Numbered from the stretch's first letter, positions 1-12,680 are shown. The stretch: 64,000 nucleotides of DNA from Ligustrum vulgare (GCA_963555705.1 OY743169.1:46426124-46490123); one strand, 5' to 3'. The notes: generated from the letters alone by a model not told the origin. Program-made: numbers and translations.

Positions 1-1355
1 GTTTCTCACCCTTTAAATGATTCATTTCCCGATGAACAGTTATTTAGCTTGAAATTGTTCCATGGTTTGCTGACTTGGTTAATTATCTTGTTACAGGTCA
101 TATGCCCTCAAATTGGAGTGTCCAAGACAAAATGAGGATGAAAGCTATTGCAAGGAACTTCTTCTATGATGATCCATACTTATTCAAATATTGTGCTGAT
201 CAGATCATCCGAAGATGTGTTCCTGATGACGAGGTACAACAAGTTCTTAATTTCTGTCATTCTCATGCTTGCGGAGGCCATTTCTCTTCGCAGAAAACAT
301 CTGCTAAGGTACTTCAATGTGGTTTCTATTGGCCTAGTTTATTTAAGGATGCTCATACCTTTTGTAAAAATTGTGAAGCATTTCAGAAACTTGGTAGTAT
401 CAGCCATAGGAATATGATGCCATTAGCACCAATCCTTGTTCTTGAAATTTTTGATTGTTGGGGATTAGATTTCATGGGTCATTTTCCCCCTTCTTTTGGA
501 TATCTTTATATATTGGTAGCTGTGGATTATGTTTCAAAATGGGTAGAGGCTATTCCATGTAGAACAAATGACCATAAAGTTGTGCTCAAATTTTTGAAAG
601 AACATATTTTTTCTAGGTTTGGTATGCCTAAGGCCATAATTAGCGATGGAGGAACACATTTTTGTAATAAACCTTTTGAAACTCTGTTGAAGAAATATGG
701 CATTAGGCATAAAGTTTCCACTCCCTATCATCCTCAAACTAATGGTCAAACTGAACTAGCCAACCGGGAAATTAAAGGCATTTTGACAAAAACAGTTAAT
801 CCAAATAGAAAAGATTGGGCTATAAAATTGGATGATGCTTTATGGGCCTATAGGACTGCTTTTAAAACTGTTCTTGGAATGTCTCCTTATAGAATTGTAT
901 TTGGAAAACCTTGTCACTTGCCGGTTGAAATTGAACATAAAGCTTATTGGGCAATTAAGACACTCAACTTTGATCTAGATCAAGCTGGTGAGTTTAGGAA
1001 ATTGAAATTGAATGAGTTAGATGAATTGCGTTTGGAAGCATATGAGAATGCAAAAATTTCAAAAGAGAAAATGAAAGTTTTTCACGATAAGAGAATTTTT
1101 AGAAAATCATTTTTTCCTTCTCAGAAAGTATTACTATATGATTCTAAGCTTCATCTCTTTCCTGGTAAGTTGAGAACTAAATGGATTGGTCCTTACATTG
1201 TGCAAACTGTTTATCCTTTTGGAGCAGTTGAAATCCTGGATCCAAAAATTGGTACTGTTTTTAAAGTTAATGGACAACGTCTAAAACCATTTTTAGATAA
1301 TTTTTCTGCTGATATTAATGAACTACCTCTGCTGGACCCTGTTTCCAGCAGCTGA
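1..1355 (+). pseudogene. Athila-type Ty3 retrotransposon pol, integrase end
   Basis: This is the C-terminal part of a Ty3/gypsy polyprotein, the integrase that inserts retrotransposon cDNA. The long frame begins at position 75, inside the protein, so that methionine is not a natural start. It carries an HHCC zinc domain (H64, H69, C97, C100 of this frame) and a complete DDE core: D132 (WGLDFMG), D191 (IISDGG) and E227 ([10 protein letters not shown]), with the family-typical D-x35-E spacing. The [20 protein letters not shown] style is characteristic of the Athila lineage. The codons of positions 1-54 continue the same protein in another frame, so a frameshift lies near 54-60. The 5' part of the element lies outside the window. 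The catalytic residues look intact, but the copy is not intact overall. Confidence 0.9.
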
Positions 1356-2246
1356 TTTTCTTGGAACTAACTTTTATTATTATGTATATATTTTCTTTTC
1401 TTTTTGCAGATTTTATTCTTTTCTTCATTTTTTTTTTAGTTTTTCATTCTTGAATAATTGCTCATGTGCATAAGCCTCCTCTCAGGTACACTCTTCTCCT
1501 TTAGCTTGATTTAATTTGAGTCGTGTCTATTACTCACTGTTCATTTTTCTTCTCTTTGAGTCATTGAGGACAATGTCTGATTTTAGTTGGGGGGAGAGTG
1601 ACTCAAATGTACTTGTTTTGCACTAATTTTTGTGATAGTTGAGCATTAAAATTGAGTACATCTTGAGTCTTGAGTTATATCTTTGTTATTCTGTAAAGAC
1701 CTCCCTCCTAAAAAAAAAAAAAATTATGCACGAATTTAAGCCTTGTGGTAAGATGGATAGTCAACACATACAACTAGAGCTCTCTCAAGTTTAAGTAATT
1801 TTATTTATTCATCATGAGAGTTGAGTGATTGGTAGTTTTCTTATATTGCCCTTGTTGATATTGCTACTTCCATTGGGCATCATTACACGGATTGTGGATT
1901 GTTGGTGGTTTATACTTAAGAAACAATGAAGGTCAATGTCAAATGAAAATTTGATCCTTTGAAGCCAACCTTATCATCTTCTCTTCCCATCAAAAATCCT
2001 TTCATAGCCACAAATCTCGTTCATCTATTTCACATTAAAAATGACATTACATCTAGACATTGCTTCCATAAATACATAACATTGTTTCTACTTTCAAGTA
2101 TAAGTGAGGATGATTATTTTTGCTCCATATTTGAGAAACAAACGTTCAGTGCATGAAAAAGAAAGAAAAGTGGAGTTGGAAAGTATTTGACAGTCATTGA
2201 GACTAGAGGAAAATGTTGAAAAATTATTTGAGAGGATCTCAGTTTG

Positions 2247-2279
<33 letters not shown>

Positions 2280-3023
2280 GGAGACGTATTGAAGAGAAAG
2301 TAAAGAATGTGAAGAAGAAAGCAAGCTTGAAGTGTGATTTAAAGTGAAAATTATTATCCTTGCTTATATTTTGGAAGTCCTCAATTTCTACTCACTTCTT
2401 TTATTTCCTTATCCTATAAAAAAAAAAAAAAAAATGCTACATTGCCTCTTATACTTCCATTGGAATTTCTTGTTCTACTATTATCACTGGAACACGTAAA
2501 TCTTTTCTTCCACCCCTCCTTATCAGTTCCTTTGATAACACAAGCGTCACCTTTACATTGACATTTTGATCTTAAGTAGGCTTGTGGTAAGAATGGTTGA
2601 GTCCCAATGGTTGTAAGTTTTTCATGAGGTCAATATTTGCATTACTGTCATCCACATATGTATTGCCTTGGTTTATTGAATGCTTGAGTGATCAATTTTC
2701 AAACTCCATGAGTGACCTCCTAACCAGTTCAGAAACAAAATACACATACCCGTGAGTATATGGAGTTTATACTTGGCTTGAGTAAATACTCGACACTGTA
2801 TGTGTTGAGGTTAGTGGTTTGATGGATCGGCTTATAACACACACACACAAAATTTTGGGAAAGTTTTTATGGATTAATTTGGATATAATGCTTGATCTCT
2901 TGATTCTGCGAAGTTGCTATGCTCGACTACCTAAATTCATTCTCAATTGAAGTTTTTCATGGAGGTAGACATGTTTTTTATTCGCTTGAATTGCTAGAGA
3001 CTAGCAAAAAGCTAGTTGGGGAG
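1356..3023 (+). other. Athila spacer between pol and 3' LTR, with polypurine tracts
   Basis: Non-coding sequence between the integrase stop and the LTR. A purine run at 1587-1599 (TTGGGGGGAGAG) follows 'cattgaggacaatgtc', a layout common in Athila-type elements downstream of pol. The polypurine tract used for plus-strand priming is probably 3016-3023 (TTGGGGAG), directly before the LTR start TGTGATTATTG. Some lineage members carry an env-like gene here. I see only short unconvincing ORFs, so it is absent or decayed. Confidence 0.6.
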
Positions 3024-5009
3024 TGTGATTATTGTCCAATTTTACGTATTTTAAATAGGCAAATAAATGAAAAAATACAATTTTGGGATATAAATTTTGT
3101 CATTTAGAGTAAAACTTATAAAATATTCAATTTTATTTGTTTAACTCTAAATTAGCTTTAATTGCTAAAAATTTCATTTATTTGATTACAGATATATTTT
3201 GGACAAGTTCAACCCAAAAATCCCTAAATTAATGGACCGAAAAAAAGCCCATTATAGAGGAATTCCCCAACCTGCAGCTCACCATCCCTCTCTATATTTT
3301 TGTCTTTATTTCTACAACAAACCGGCCCCACTCTTCTCTCCTTCAACCATTCAGCCATCATCCTGTCTTCCCTACAGAAAACCTGGAGCTGAAATCCCTC
3401 TCTTTTTTCACCACTTCCAGCCGCAAGGAGCCTGTGTCTTCTCTCCTTCAACCATTCAGCCCTCACCATTTTCTCTCTGTCTGCCCTCACCTTGGACAGG
3501 AATCCAGCAACAGCCGCAACATCTCTTCCTTCTTCCATAACTCAGCAGCGCTCCATCTACCTTCAAAAACCAGCCGCAGTAACCCATCTTCACCATCCTG
3601 TCTTCCCTCATCACCCCTCAGCCCTGCAATTCAGTCCTCCCTCTCTCACGTGTTCTCTCCTTTCACACCAGCCGCCCGGCCATCCAGCAGCCTCGCCATC
3701 GCCCCATCTCCTTCAGCCCCTCTCTGCTCTGTCTCCTCCTGCCAGCCTTCTCCCTCTCGGCATGTGTCTTCTATCTTCAAAACCAGCAGCCTTCTTCTTG
3801 CACAGACCAGCCAGACTTCATCTTCTTCTCCCATAATTCACCTCCTCTCACAGAAACCAGTAGCAGTTCCCCCTCACCAGCACTCCATTCAACCGACAGC
3901 AGCTCTCCTTCACCATCTTCACAAGCAGCCATCACCCCTCCTCTGTCTTCTCTCCATAGAAGCAACCAGCCGCTCACCTTCAACCTACAGCCGTCTCTCT
4001 GGAACCTCTGTCCTCCAATACCAGCCTCTCATCCCTTCGACCACCTCCATTTTTAACCCTTTCATCCCCCAGTTACAGCTCTCCCTCACACACACAGCCA
4101 GCAGGTCTTTTTGTCTGTCTTCTCTCTCAGCAGCCAGCCAGCAGATCTCTCTGTCTGTCTTCTCTCTGCCGTGACAGCCTCCACCAGCAGACCTTCAGCA
4201 ACCGCAACATATTTCCCTTTTCCTCACTGCAGCCTCCGGTCTTCAACTCAGCAGCAGTCCAGAACACAAACTGCCAGCCTCCACCATGAAGAACTAAACC
4301 AGACAGCAGTTGATAGTTTTAGGTGATTGGTTCCAATTTTCATATGTTGCTTACATGTTGAATTATTTCAATTCCTAGTTTTCATGAATCTGGATTATTG
4401 ATGTTAGTTTGTTTTTATTTATATTTTGGTTATTGGATTTTCATTTTCAAACTTTAATTTCAAACTTTAGTAATGCTTACTGTTTATTTAATTTTTATTT
4501 CGTTTAATTTAATTATGTCCGGCTAGATTATATTTGAGAGGAGTTATTCCTAGCCTCAATGGGTGAGTGTTAATTTTCTATAGATGAATTCTTGTGATTG
4601 ATGATAATTAACGAGTGTTTTAATTCTTCAAATTATTTTACCTCGAGTGATGTCGTTGATGTGGTATGTATTGATTATACACACAACATGCTCGACTAAA
4701 TGCCGTAAAATAAATTGATTAATTCTCGTACTAATATTTCCAGATTTTATCGATCTCAAGAAATTCGTGCTAAATTTATTTGCAAAACCCAATTGATAGC
4801 GAAAGAATAACTCCACTCAAATTTCCCTTTCATTGCAATTTAATTATCCTCTTTTTTTATTCATTTAAACACAATTGAAATTATAGTTAAGTTCTGAATT
4901 TAGCGAATATTACGACACCAATAAAATCCCTAGGAAGAATGACCCTGGATTATTGCTAGGCTATAATTTGACCCCTTTATACTTTGAGGGTAGATTTAAC
5001 ATCGAGTCA
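3024..5009 (+). repeat. 3' LTR of the Athila-type element
   Basis: The LTR starts TGTGATTATTG right after the purine tract and probably ends at ...ATCGAGTCA, where Copia reverse transcriptase sequence begins abruptly. It is about 2.0 kb. Between roughly 3,240 and 4,310 it is strongly CT-rich and low in complexity, which creates long Ser/Pro ORFs on the plus strand. The matching 5' LTR is outside the window, so the exact end and target duplication cannot be confirmed. Confidence 0.6.
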
Positions 5010-5738
5010 ATTAGTTGCACCAAAAATAATATCATCAACATAAATTTGTACAACAACCATGTCTTCTTTTTTGGTTTCGATAAAAAGTGTACTATCAGCA
5101 TTTCCCATTTGAAATCCATTTGAAATAAGAAGATTACTCAATTTTTCATACCAAGCTCTAGGAGTTTGTTTTAAACCACATAGAGCATTTCTAAGTTTAA
5201 ATACATTATCCAGAAATTTATGATTTTTGAAATCGGGAGGTTGTTCAACATAGACTTCTTCTTGAATTAAACCATTTAAAAATGCACATTTGATATCCAT
5301 TTGATAAAGAGTAAAACATTTGTGACAAGTAAAGGCAAGAAGCATACGAATGAATTCTAGTTTAGCAACCGGTGCAAAAGTTTCTTCAAAGTCAATGCCT
5401 TCTTTTTTTATTGTAACATTAGGCCACTAATCTAGCCTTATTACGCACAATTATATCGTTTTCATCCTTTTGTTTCAAAAAATCCATTTTGTACCAATAA
5501 TGGTTTGATCATTTGGTCTATCAATTAAATCTCAAATATGATTTCTTTCAAATTGATTTAGTTCTTCTTGCATTGCAAGAACCCAGAACTCATCAAATTC
5601 GGATTCTTTGAAATTCTTTGGTTCAATTTGAGAAATAAAGGCACAATTATATAAGAATCCTTTAGTAGAGTTTCTAGTACTTACCCCTTTTGAAGGATCA
5701 CCAATTATGAGTTCTTTTGGGTGAGATGGAGCAAACAT
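5010..5738 (-). pseudogene. Copia reverse transcriptase fragment
   Basis: Two frames give an N-terminal RT segment (5738-5532: HPKELIIGDPSKG, AMQEELNQFERN) and the catalytic segment (5345-5010: [31 protein letters not shown]). These are diagnostic of plant Copia RT. The segment between them is frameshifted. The protein stops two residues after the YVDD box at the junction with the Athila LTR, so the thumb and RNase H are absent. Confidence 0.85.
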
Positions 5739-5965
5739 TCATTCGATAGGAAGTGTTTGATTACTTGAATTTTTGGAAGATTTTCCTTCTTCCTATTGAG
5801 GAGTTGGTTCTTCCAAGTCTTTTTCTTCATTGTCTTTGAAAATTCCATTGCTTTGATCTTGAATATTCATTTCCTCAAAAGGAATTTCCAAACCTACATC
5901 AACACCTTTCTCTTGATCAAGAGAATTAGTTTCATCAAAAGTAACATGCATGGATTCTTCCACTA

Positions 5966-6600
5966 CTAGAGTTCTTTTGTTAAAAATTGTATAAGCTTTG
6001 CTAGTAGATAAATAACCAAGAAAAATACCAACATCGAATTTGAATCAAATTTTCCCAAGATTTCTTTTGTGTTTAGAACAAAATATTTACAACCAAAAAC
6101 CTTAAAATAACCGATATTGAGAATTCTATTTTTCCAAAGCTCATAAGGAGTTTTAGTTTTCTTTCGACTTACCAAAACTCTATTTATAATATAACAAGCA
6201 GTGTTAACGGCTTCAGCCCAAAAATATTTTGGTAAGTTATTTTCATTTAGCATGGTACTAGCCATTTCTTGCAATGTGCGATTCTTCCTTTCTACCACAC
6301 CATTTTATTGAGGAGTTCTAGGAGCCGAGAAATTATGTCCATACCCATTTATTTTGAAAAACTCATCAAAAGCCATGTTATCGAATTCTCCACCATGGTC
6401 ACTTCTTATAGTTGTAATAGAATATCCTTTTTCATTTTGAACATTTTTGCAAAAAATGTTTAAAAACACGTAAAGCTTCTTTTTTCAAATTTAATAATAA
6501 AACCCAAGTAAATCTTGGGAATCATCAATAATGACAAAAGCATAGTGTTTACCACTCAAACTTGCTGATTTAGATGGTCCAAAGAGATCCATGTAACGTT
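5966..6600 (-). pseudogene. Copia integrase fragment
   Basis: Minus-strand reading gives VERKNRTLQEMASTML and FWAEAVNTACYIINRV, the C-terminal half of a Copia integrase core that includes the third catalytic acidic residue in the VERKNRT box. Weaker frame pieces up to about 6,600 carry the start of the core (MDLFGPS-like). Stops and shifts interrupt it. Confidence 0.8.
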
Positions 6601-7115
6601 TTTGTGGTTGAAGAAAATTGTTTATTTTTTAAAGAACTTTTGATTTGTTTTCCAAATTGACAAGCATCACAAATCTTATCCTTTTCAAATTTCAAACTTG
6701 GTAGGCCTTTAACAAAGCAATTTTTTGATATTTTTGAAATTAGGTCCATACCAACATGACCCAATCTTCTATGCCATAACCAAGTGTCATCTTTAAAACT
6801 TGACAAACATTTTAATTCTTTTTCAAATTCAATATTGATGATATAAGCATCTTTACTTTGACTTCCTATAAACAATACCTCTTTAGATGTTGCATCTTTG
6901 ATAAGACATCTAGAAGAATCAAATTTAATATGATAACATTTATCACATAATTGACTAATACTTAGCAAATTATGTTTGAGATTATCTACTAATAAAACAT
7001 TTTCAATAAAGGGAGATAGATAATTACCAATATTTTCAATGCCAATGATTTTTCCTTTGGCATTATCTCCAAAAGTAACATGACCTCCATCCTTTCTTTT
7101 GAGTTTTGATAAGAA
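6570..7115 (-). pseudogene. Copia GAG-pre-integrase domain
   Basis: The 132-residue frame at 6968-6570 contains WLWHRRLGHVGMDLI and ICDACQFGKQ, the H-x-H / C-x2-C zinc-binding GAG-pre-integrase domain. It is preceded in broken frame by sequence with an NLLSISQLCD-type motif that normally follows the Copia protease. Confidence 0.85.
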
Positions 7116-7184
7116 TTATTTATCTCCGGTCATGCTTTGAGCAACCCTATCCAATAACCAATTGCTCTTAGCAATGGATTCATC

Positions 7185-7320
7185 TTATTTCATGAAGAAA
7201 TTTTCAAAATTTTTATACAAAAGATTTATTTTAGTTTCTTTAACTTTATTTGTACACATGTGTGTGACTTCTAAAGCATGCCAAATATCGTGTGAGGAAT
7301 CACATGTGCTAATACGATTA
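7185..7320 (-). pseudogene. Copia gag remnant
   Basis: The minus-strand reading contains a tract beginning CDSSHDIWHALEVTH followed by KETKINLLYKNFE, which resembles the middle of plant Copia gag proteins (UBN2-like region). It joins the protease/pre-integrase tract within about 60 bp, so the zinc-knuckle part of gag has been deleted. Confidence 0.6.
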
Positions 7321-9044
7321 ACCAATTATGAAAAATAAATGATTAGGAGCACTAGACTTGTCGAGGTAAAAAGACAAGGATAAAAGAACTTAGACAATTT
7401 ACCAAATACTACAATAAAAGGATATTGCACAATATGAAATAAGAAATAAATACAAGTGCAATGGAAGTAAGTAAAAGAGATAAGAGAGTGCAAACGATGA
7501 TTTAAGGAGGTTCAATCAACCAATGTGATCTACGTCCTCCGTTACCGAGCTCTCTGATACGAGTATAGCCAAATCCACTATATTGATAGCTTATAACAAG
7601 GAGTATCGAATCCTTAAGTGACTTACAATAAGGAACACTTATCCTTATGTGACTTTACAACAAGGAGCACATATCATTTACAATCGAGTTTCACAAGGAT
7701 TTCGAAACCATAAACAAAATGTAAACGAGAATTCTACAATTAAATAAACTCTCTTAACAAATGATATGATCAAGTCAAGTATCTTGAGAGTTTAGGATAA
7801 CACTTCAATAGATAGCAACTATTTAAAGTTCAAGTGTTTATGAAAACTTTGATAGATGATATGAAATAGTTTTGCTTGAATCAAAGTTTTTCAACCAATG
7901 ATCTATCTTTCCAAATAATACTAGTTAAGTATGAAGAGAGATATACACTTCAATATAAGTGTTTGGTAATGAAGAACTCAATCAAAGATCAAGCATAAAA
8001 TAAGAGTAGTGAGTTTTCTTCAATGTAGAATTATTGATAAAAATATGTAAATGATTTTGATTAATCAAGAATTACTTTGCAGTAAATGAAATAGAATATA
8101 AAATCAAGTAAGCTCAATGATTTTTCAAGTGAATATGCTCTCTTAATTGCTCTTGTGGTTGTTAGAATTGAATGTCAGAGAAAGACCCATTTATAGATCA
8201 AGAAAATGAGCTGCGGAAACTTTCGATCGACCGAAAGTTTAAACTAGCAGTTACACTAATTGAGCCGTTGGACTTTCGGTTGAGCAAACAAATTCGGTCG
8301 ATCAAGGGACTTTCGATCGACCGAAATAGCTAAATTTGAAATTTTTATTTTTACATCAAAAGTTCATTTTTCCAAAATCTATTTCATATTATGATCTAAA
8401 AATCATTTTTATGCAAGTAATGATTTTATGAAAAATATTTTGAGCTTTATGAACTTGCTAAAAATTGAAGTGTCGTTACCTTTAAGTTATAAAATTAAGA
8501 TTTTCAATATGAATCTTCTAAAACTTTAATCTTCAGTCTTTGATGATCTTATTCACTTCAAATCTCTTTTTGATTGCTTTATACTTCAATGGATAACGAT
8601 TTGGGTCTCGAAATTCTCAAATGACATATATATGATAAAGCTCAAGAATTGAAACCAATAAACCATTAGTAATACAAGAGATTTCGTTTGTTATAATCAA
8701 AACAATATACACGTGAATAATCATAGGTGAACAGAGTAATGATATCCCCACATGGTTGAGACGTTGATTAGTACAAAGGTGTGAAGTGCTAAAGTCAAAC
8801 ATTATCTCCGCACCAACCAATGAGTTGGTGTCATATCCTAATGAAGTACAACCCTAGTAAGAATGAATAGTATTATTTATTTTGCCTTTATCGAACATGA
8901 AAGAGTCTTTTGATTTGGTGGTTGGTTTGGTTGGAGATGTTAATTTTTCTTTTTAAAATTCTAATGTGTGGATCACGTCAATTAGTTTTATATGTTTAGC
9001 AAGTGTTTATTTTATAAAGAGTAATCCTACAAATACATGATAAA
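7321..9044. other. Unassigned repeat-like sequence, possibly an LTR
   Basis: No gene is visible. The tract around 7,490-7,600 and the palindrome cluster near 8,220-8,330 resemble LTR or leader sequence of a retrotransposon, possibly the 5' LTR of the adjacent minus-strand Copia remnant. I could not find paired ends or a target duplication. Confidence 0.35.
8219..8327. repeat. Cluster of TTTCGATCGACCGAAA palindromes
   Basis: Three near-palindromic sites, ACTTTCGATCGACCGAAAG at 8219-8238, a split TTTCGGT...TTCGGTCGATC at about 8274-8303, and CTTTCGATCGACCGAAA at 8310-8326, lie within 110 bp. The same motif class fills part of the LTRs at 38.9-39.1 and 43.7-43.9 kb. Confidence 0.8.
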
Positions 9045-9196
9045 TTTTTTGGGATATTTTTGGATGATATTTCGAGGTGTCACTCGATATTGGTTGATGT
9101 CGAGATGTGTCATCACCTCGACAACATTGTCCACTTTGACATCAACCAATATCGTGATAACACCTCGGAATATCACTTAATAATGTCCCAAAAAAA
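9045..9196. mobile_element. Foldback MITE-like element
   Basis: Two arms of about 57 bp (9045-9101 and 9138-9196) are inverted copies of each other. The outer part is TTTTTTGGGA and the inner part is CGATATTGGTTGATGTC. Only about 36 bp separates them. There is no coding capacity. The target duplication is unclear, so the superfamily is open. Confidence 0.75.
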
Positions 9197-9395
9197 TGTC
9201 AATCAAAAATTTTTGTTTTATAAATAGTTGATAAGAATCAGTATTTTCAGCTTCAGGTAACGTGAAATATGTGAATTTGTCATTTCTGAACTCTGAAGGG
9301 TTTATTAATATATTTTATTAAATTTGCTAAACATACTAGTTTCAGATTGTGGGATATAGGGCAAATGACCAGCCCAATATCTCATTTTACAGTTT

Positions 9396-9592
9396 GTTCT
9401 CACTTGTTAGCATGTATTGAACTTAACATTGAAATCTTCGATTTGACACTTATATTACATATTATTCAACTTCTATATAATTACAATAATTAATAAAAGA
9501 ATAATAATTATTATAAAACAAAAAATAGTTTATACATTAAAATAAATTAAAATCTTACTATTAATGACACGTGTATCATAATAATTGCTAAA
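9396..9592 (-). mobile_element. Helitron-like repeat, inverted copy (left part)
   Basis: The reverse complement matches the interior of the Helitron copies at 17.64-18.0 and 19.1-19.5 kb (shared words TTTAGCAATTATTAT, GTGTCATTAATA, AAGATTTTAATTTATTTT). The copy is interrupted at 9592 by the plus-strand LTR element and continues at 23815. Confidence 0.65.
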
Positions 9593-9765
9593 TGTTATAA
9601 ATATTATCTTGTATTGGCAAATGACAATTATACCCCTATAACCCTAGAAATTATTACTTTGTATATCCCTATTCTCCCCTATATATATGAGGTTCTTGTT
9701 CATAATAAAAGACACAAGATTATTGACATCTCTATTCTTCTCTCTTTTCTCTCTAGTTTATAACA
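9593..9765 (+). repeat. 5' LTR of the plus-strand non-coding element
   Basis: Starts TGTTATAAATATTATC and ends TTATAACA. A TATA-like stretch (CCTATATATATGAGG) lies near the middle. The sequence directly after it, CGTTATCAGCAC, is not the usual initiator-Met primer site TGGTATCAGAGC, so the primer tRNA is not obvious. Confidence 0.85.
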
Positions 9766-10139
9766 CGTTATCAGCACAGTCTCTACCAAATTGAGTTAGA
9801 AGGTAATATTTTTTATCAAAATTAATTTGATAACACGTTATATCATAACTATGTCGAATCTTTTTCTAATTGCATGTATAAATCATGTTTCCTATCTGAC
9901 ATATTTTCTTTTCCCAAATTATATTCAATTCTGAATTCAAATACAATTAATTGTGATTCAATTGTTTGAATTCTGATGAATACTTGGGATTCCTTAATCA
10001 TGTTTCCTAATGTTTATATATTGTGTTCCTAAATCATCTTCGAGATAGTTTTTGTGCAATTATTAATTCAATTCAAATTTCAAGTTATCGTTTATGTGTA
10101 TTTAATGGATACATTATTATTGATTTATTACGTTGTTGC

Positions 10140-11777
10140 TTTTAAAGTAGCATAATTTTTATTATAATAATATTCTTATAGAATATTAATTGCTCCTGAA
10201 GAGCATAATTTTGGAAAATTTATTATTAATTGCTCCAGAAGAGAAAATATCTATAATCTTTAATAATAGTTTGTTGTTAATCCTGAAATAGTACAATAGT
10301 ATAATTAATATTCCAGATATTATTGTTATTATTGAATCTTTATTTTTTAATTTGTTGTTGCTCATGAAGTAGCATAACATTATAATATTTTAAAAGAATA
10401 TTTATTAATTTTAAATTTGTCCATTACAAATTTATTGATTTATTGTGTTGTTATTCCTGAAGTAGCACAACTCTGTGTGTGTGTGTGTGTGTTTCAGAAG
10501 AATATTAATTATAGATTTGTCAATTACAAATATTATTGTTCTCATTGATTTAAATTGATAATTCATTATGTTATTACTCCTGAAGTAGCACAACGGATAA
10601 TTAATATTTCAAAAGAATATTAACTATATAATTGTCTATTATAAATAATTTGTTGTTACTCATAAAGTAGCACGACATTATAATTAATATTCCGGATGAA
10701 TATTAACTCAATGCTCCTGAAGAAGCATAATTTAAAATATATATTAACTATATGGTGTTGTTGTTGTTCTCAATGAAACACAACTCACGTTAGATAAATA
10801 TTTCAGAAGAATATTTATCTTCACTCGTGTAGAGTACAAATATTGTTAGTTCGAAAGGCAAAACGAATCATTAATATCAATATTCCAGATTATTTGCTCC
10901 TAGAAAGCATAATTTATAAATATTCCAGAAGAATATTGACTTATTATTTTTGAAATATTGCAATTTTAGAAATAAAATTATTCCAGAAGAATAATTCGTT
11001 TTTTGCTCCCAAGTAGCACAATAGATATTAATTATTGTTATAATTGAATGATCTCGAATCAATATTTCAGAATAATATTGCGTTATTGCTAACAATATTC
11101 TAAAAGAATATTATTTTATTACTCATGTGATAAATATTGCATTCTTGTTTTCAAAGAAATTCAAATTTTTGAGTTTATTAATAATTCAGAAGATTAATAT
11201 GATGTAGAATAATATATTATTGTGATGATTCCTGAATAATTATAATTTTATCTCATATTAAATATTATAACGGAATATAATTTACTATTGAAGAGCCCAA
11301 TAATATGAGATATGTTATTAATTTGATATTCTAAAAAAAAATATTTTGTTGTTACTCCTGAAGAATAACAACTTTATTTTATGATAAATATTTCAATTTA
11401 TTACGTTGCTTGTTAACGAATAACATAGTTTCTTTCTAATCAAAGTAAATGTTAGTATATTTATTAACTTTGAATTTCCATAGTAGTTATTCTATCTTAT
11501 CATATCGTTTTGATTTTACCAATTTACAATAAATATTTGTTTGAATGTATGCTTTACATTCAATAATATAGTACAATATTTTAGAAGAATATTGTATCAC
11601 TATTGTAGAAAAAGAAACAATCTAAATTAATATTCCAAAAGAATATTGATCTAAATCGATTTTCCAGCAGAATATTGCAGTATTAGGAATATCTCATTTA
11701 AGTTATATAATAAAATATTTCAGAAAAATATTTCTTTTTTGCTCTTGAAGAAGGAAAATCTTATTTCAATATTCGAA
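10140..11777 (+). repeat. Array of alternating short hairpin repeats (plus copy)
   Basis: Two motifs alternate at irregular intervals of tens of bases: ATATTCCAGAAGAATATT and GCTCCTGAAGTAGCACAAC. The first has self-complementary arms AATATTC/GAATATT. The second has arms GCTxCT/AGxAGC. There are more than a dozen occurrences, and no open reading frame spans them. Confidence 0.8.
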
Positions 11778-11895
11778 TCTATACATACATATATAAAAAT
11801 AAAGTACATGCCAAAAATAGCACACACATAGTTTCCCGCCCAAAATTACTTTCTAAATTTGAAATTTATGCAAAATAAAATAAAATAATGTAATA

Positions 11896-12068
11896 TGTTA
11901 TAAACTAGAGAGAAAAAGTGAGAAAAGTAGAGACACCAATAAACTTGTGTATTCTATTATGAACCAGAGCCCCATTATTATAGGGGAAGAAAGGAATATA
12001 CAAAGTAATTATAACTAGGGTTACGAGGATACAATTGTCATTCACTAATACAGATAATATTTACAACA
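11896..12068 (-). repeat. 3' LTR of the minus-strand non-coding element
   Basis: On the plus strand it reads TGTTATAAACTAGAG...ATATTTACAACA. It is almost identical to the LTR at 17464-17636 and is preceded on the minus strand by the polypurine tract. Confidence 0.9.
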
Positions 12069-12680
12069 CTCCCCCTTGAATGACATATTATACAATATCT
12101 GCCTCGTTAAAACCTTGTTTGAAAAAAACCCAATGGGACAAAAATATCAAATGAAGGAAAAAGAGTACAGTTGTTCTTGGAGTATTAAGATGAATGCTGT
12201 CTCATTAAAACACATTGGCTAAGGAAAAAGAGTACAGCTACTCCTCCCTAGTGTTGATCGTTGTAAATCATCGAGTTGATGTATCCCAATCTTGTGAACT
12301 GGTTTCTTGAATGTAGATGTTGATAGTACTTTTGTAGATAAATTGGCTTCATTGTCACTTGAGTAGATTTGTTGAAATTTTGGAGTATTTTGATGCTGTC
12401 TTGTTAAAATCTTGTCAGAAAACCCCAGTGGGAAAAAACCTGAACGAAGGAAAAAGAGTACAGCTACTCCCCCTGATTCAATATGTACTGAATCATCCAT
12501 ATAGTTACTCCCCGTGATTCAATCTCTATTGAATCATTCATATCTTAATCTCTTCAAGAGTTTCGTATAAGAGAGTATATCAATAGATATTGATGACAGC
12601 TACCTCATTAAAAACCTTTCCAGGAAAACCTCGTGTGATAAAACATCGGCTAAGGAAAAAAGAGTGTAGCGTATATTAGA
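12069..12680 (-). repeat. 3' untranslated tandem repeats of the non-coding LTR family
   Basis: Diverged repeats share the minus-strand words TGTACTCTTTTTCCTT, GGTTTTTCCCA and AACGAGGCA. They occur three to four times at roughly 100-160 bp spacing before the polypurine tract. The same block is present at 23270-23628 in the plus-strand element. Confidence 0.75.

Larger units (their letters stand above)
5010..7320 (-). mobile_element. Decayed Ty1/Copia retrotransposon fragment
   Basis: On the minus strand the order is gag remnant, protease/pre-integrase region, integrase, reverse transcriptase. This is the Copia order (integrase before RT). The sequence is broken by many stops and frameshifts. 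It ends abruptly just after the RT motif [11 protein letters not shown], where the Athila LTR starts, so RNase H and the 3' LTR are missing here. The gag-to-protease junction near 7,190 also looks internally deleted, because no zinc knuckle is seen. Confidence 0.8.

Noticed and set aside
3434..4174. 246-residue Ser/Pro-rich ORF
   Set aside because: It lies in the CT-rich tract of an LTR. Similar ORFs exist in other frames of the same stretch, and no domain or start context supports it.
7551..7564. Primer-site-like sequence (minus strand TCGTATCAGAGAGC)
   Set aside because: It differs from TGGTATCAGAGC at key positions, has an extra AG, and no LTR end adjoins it.
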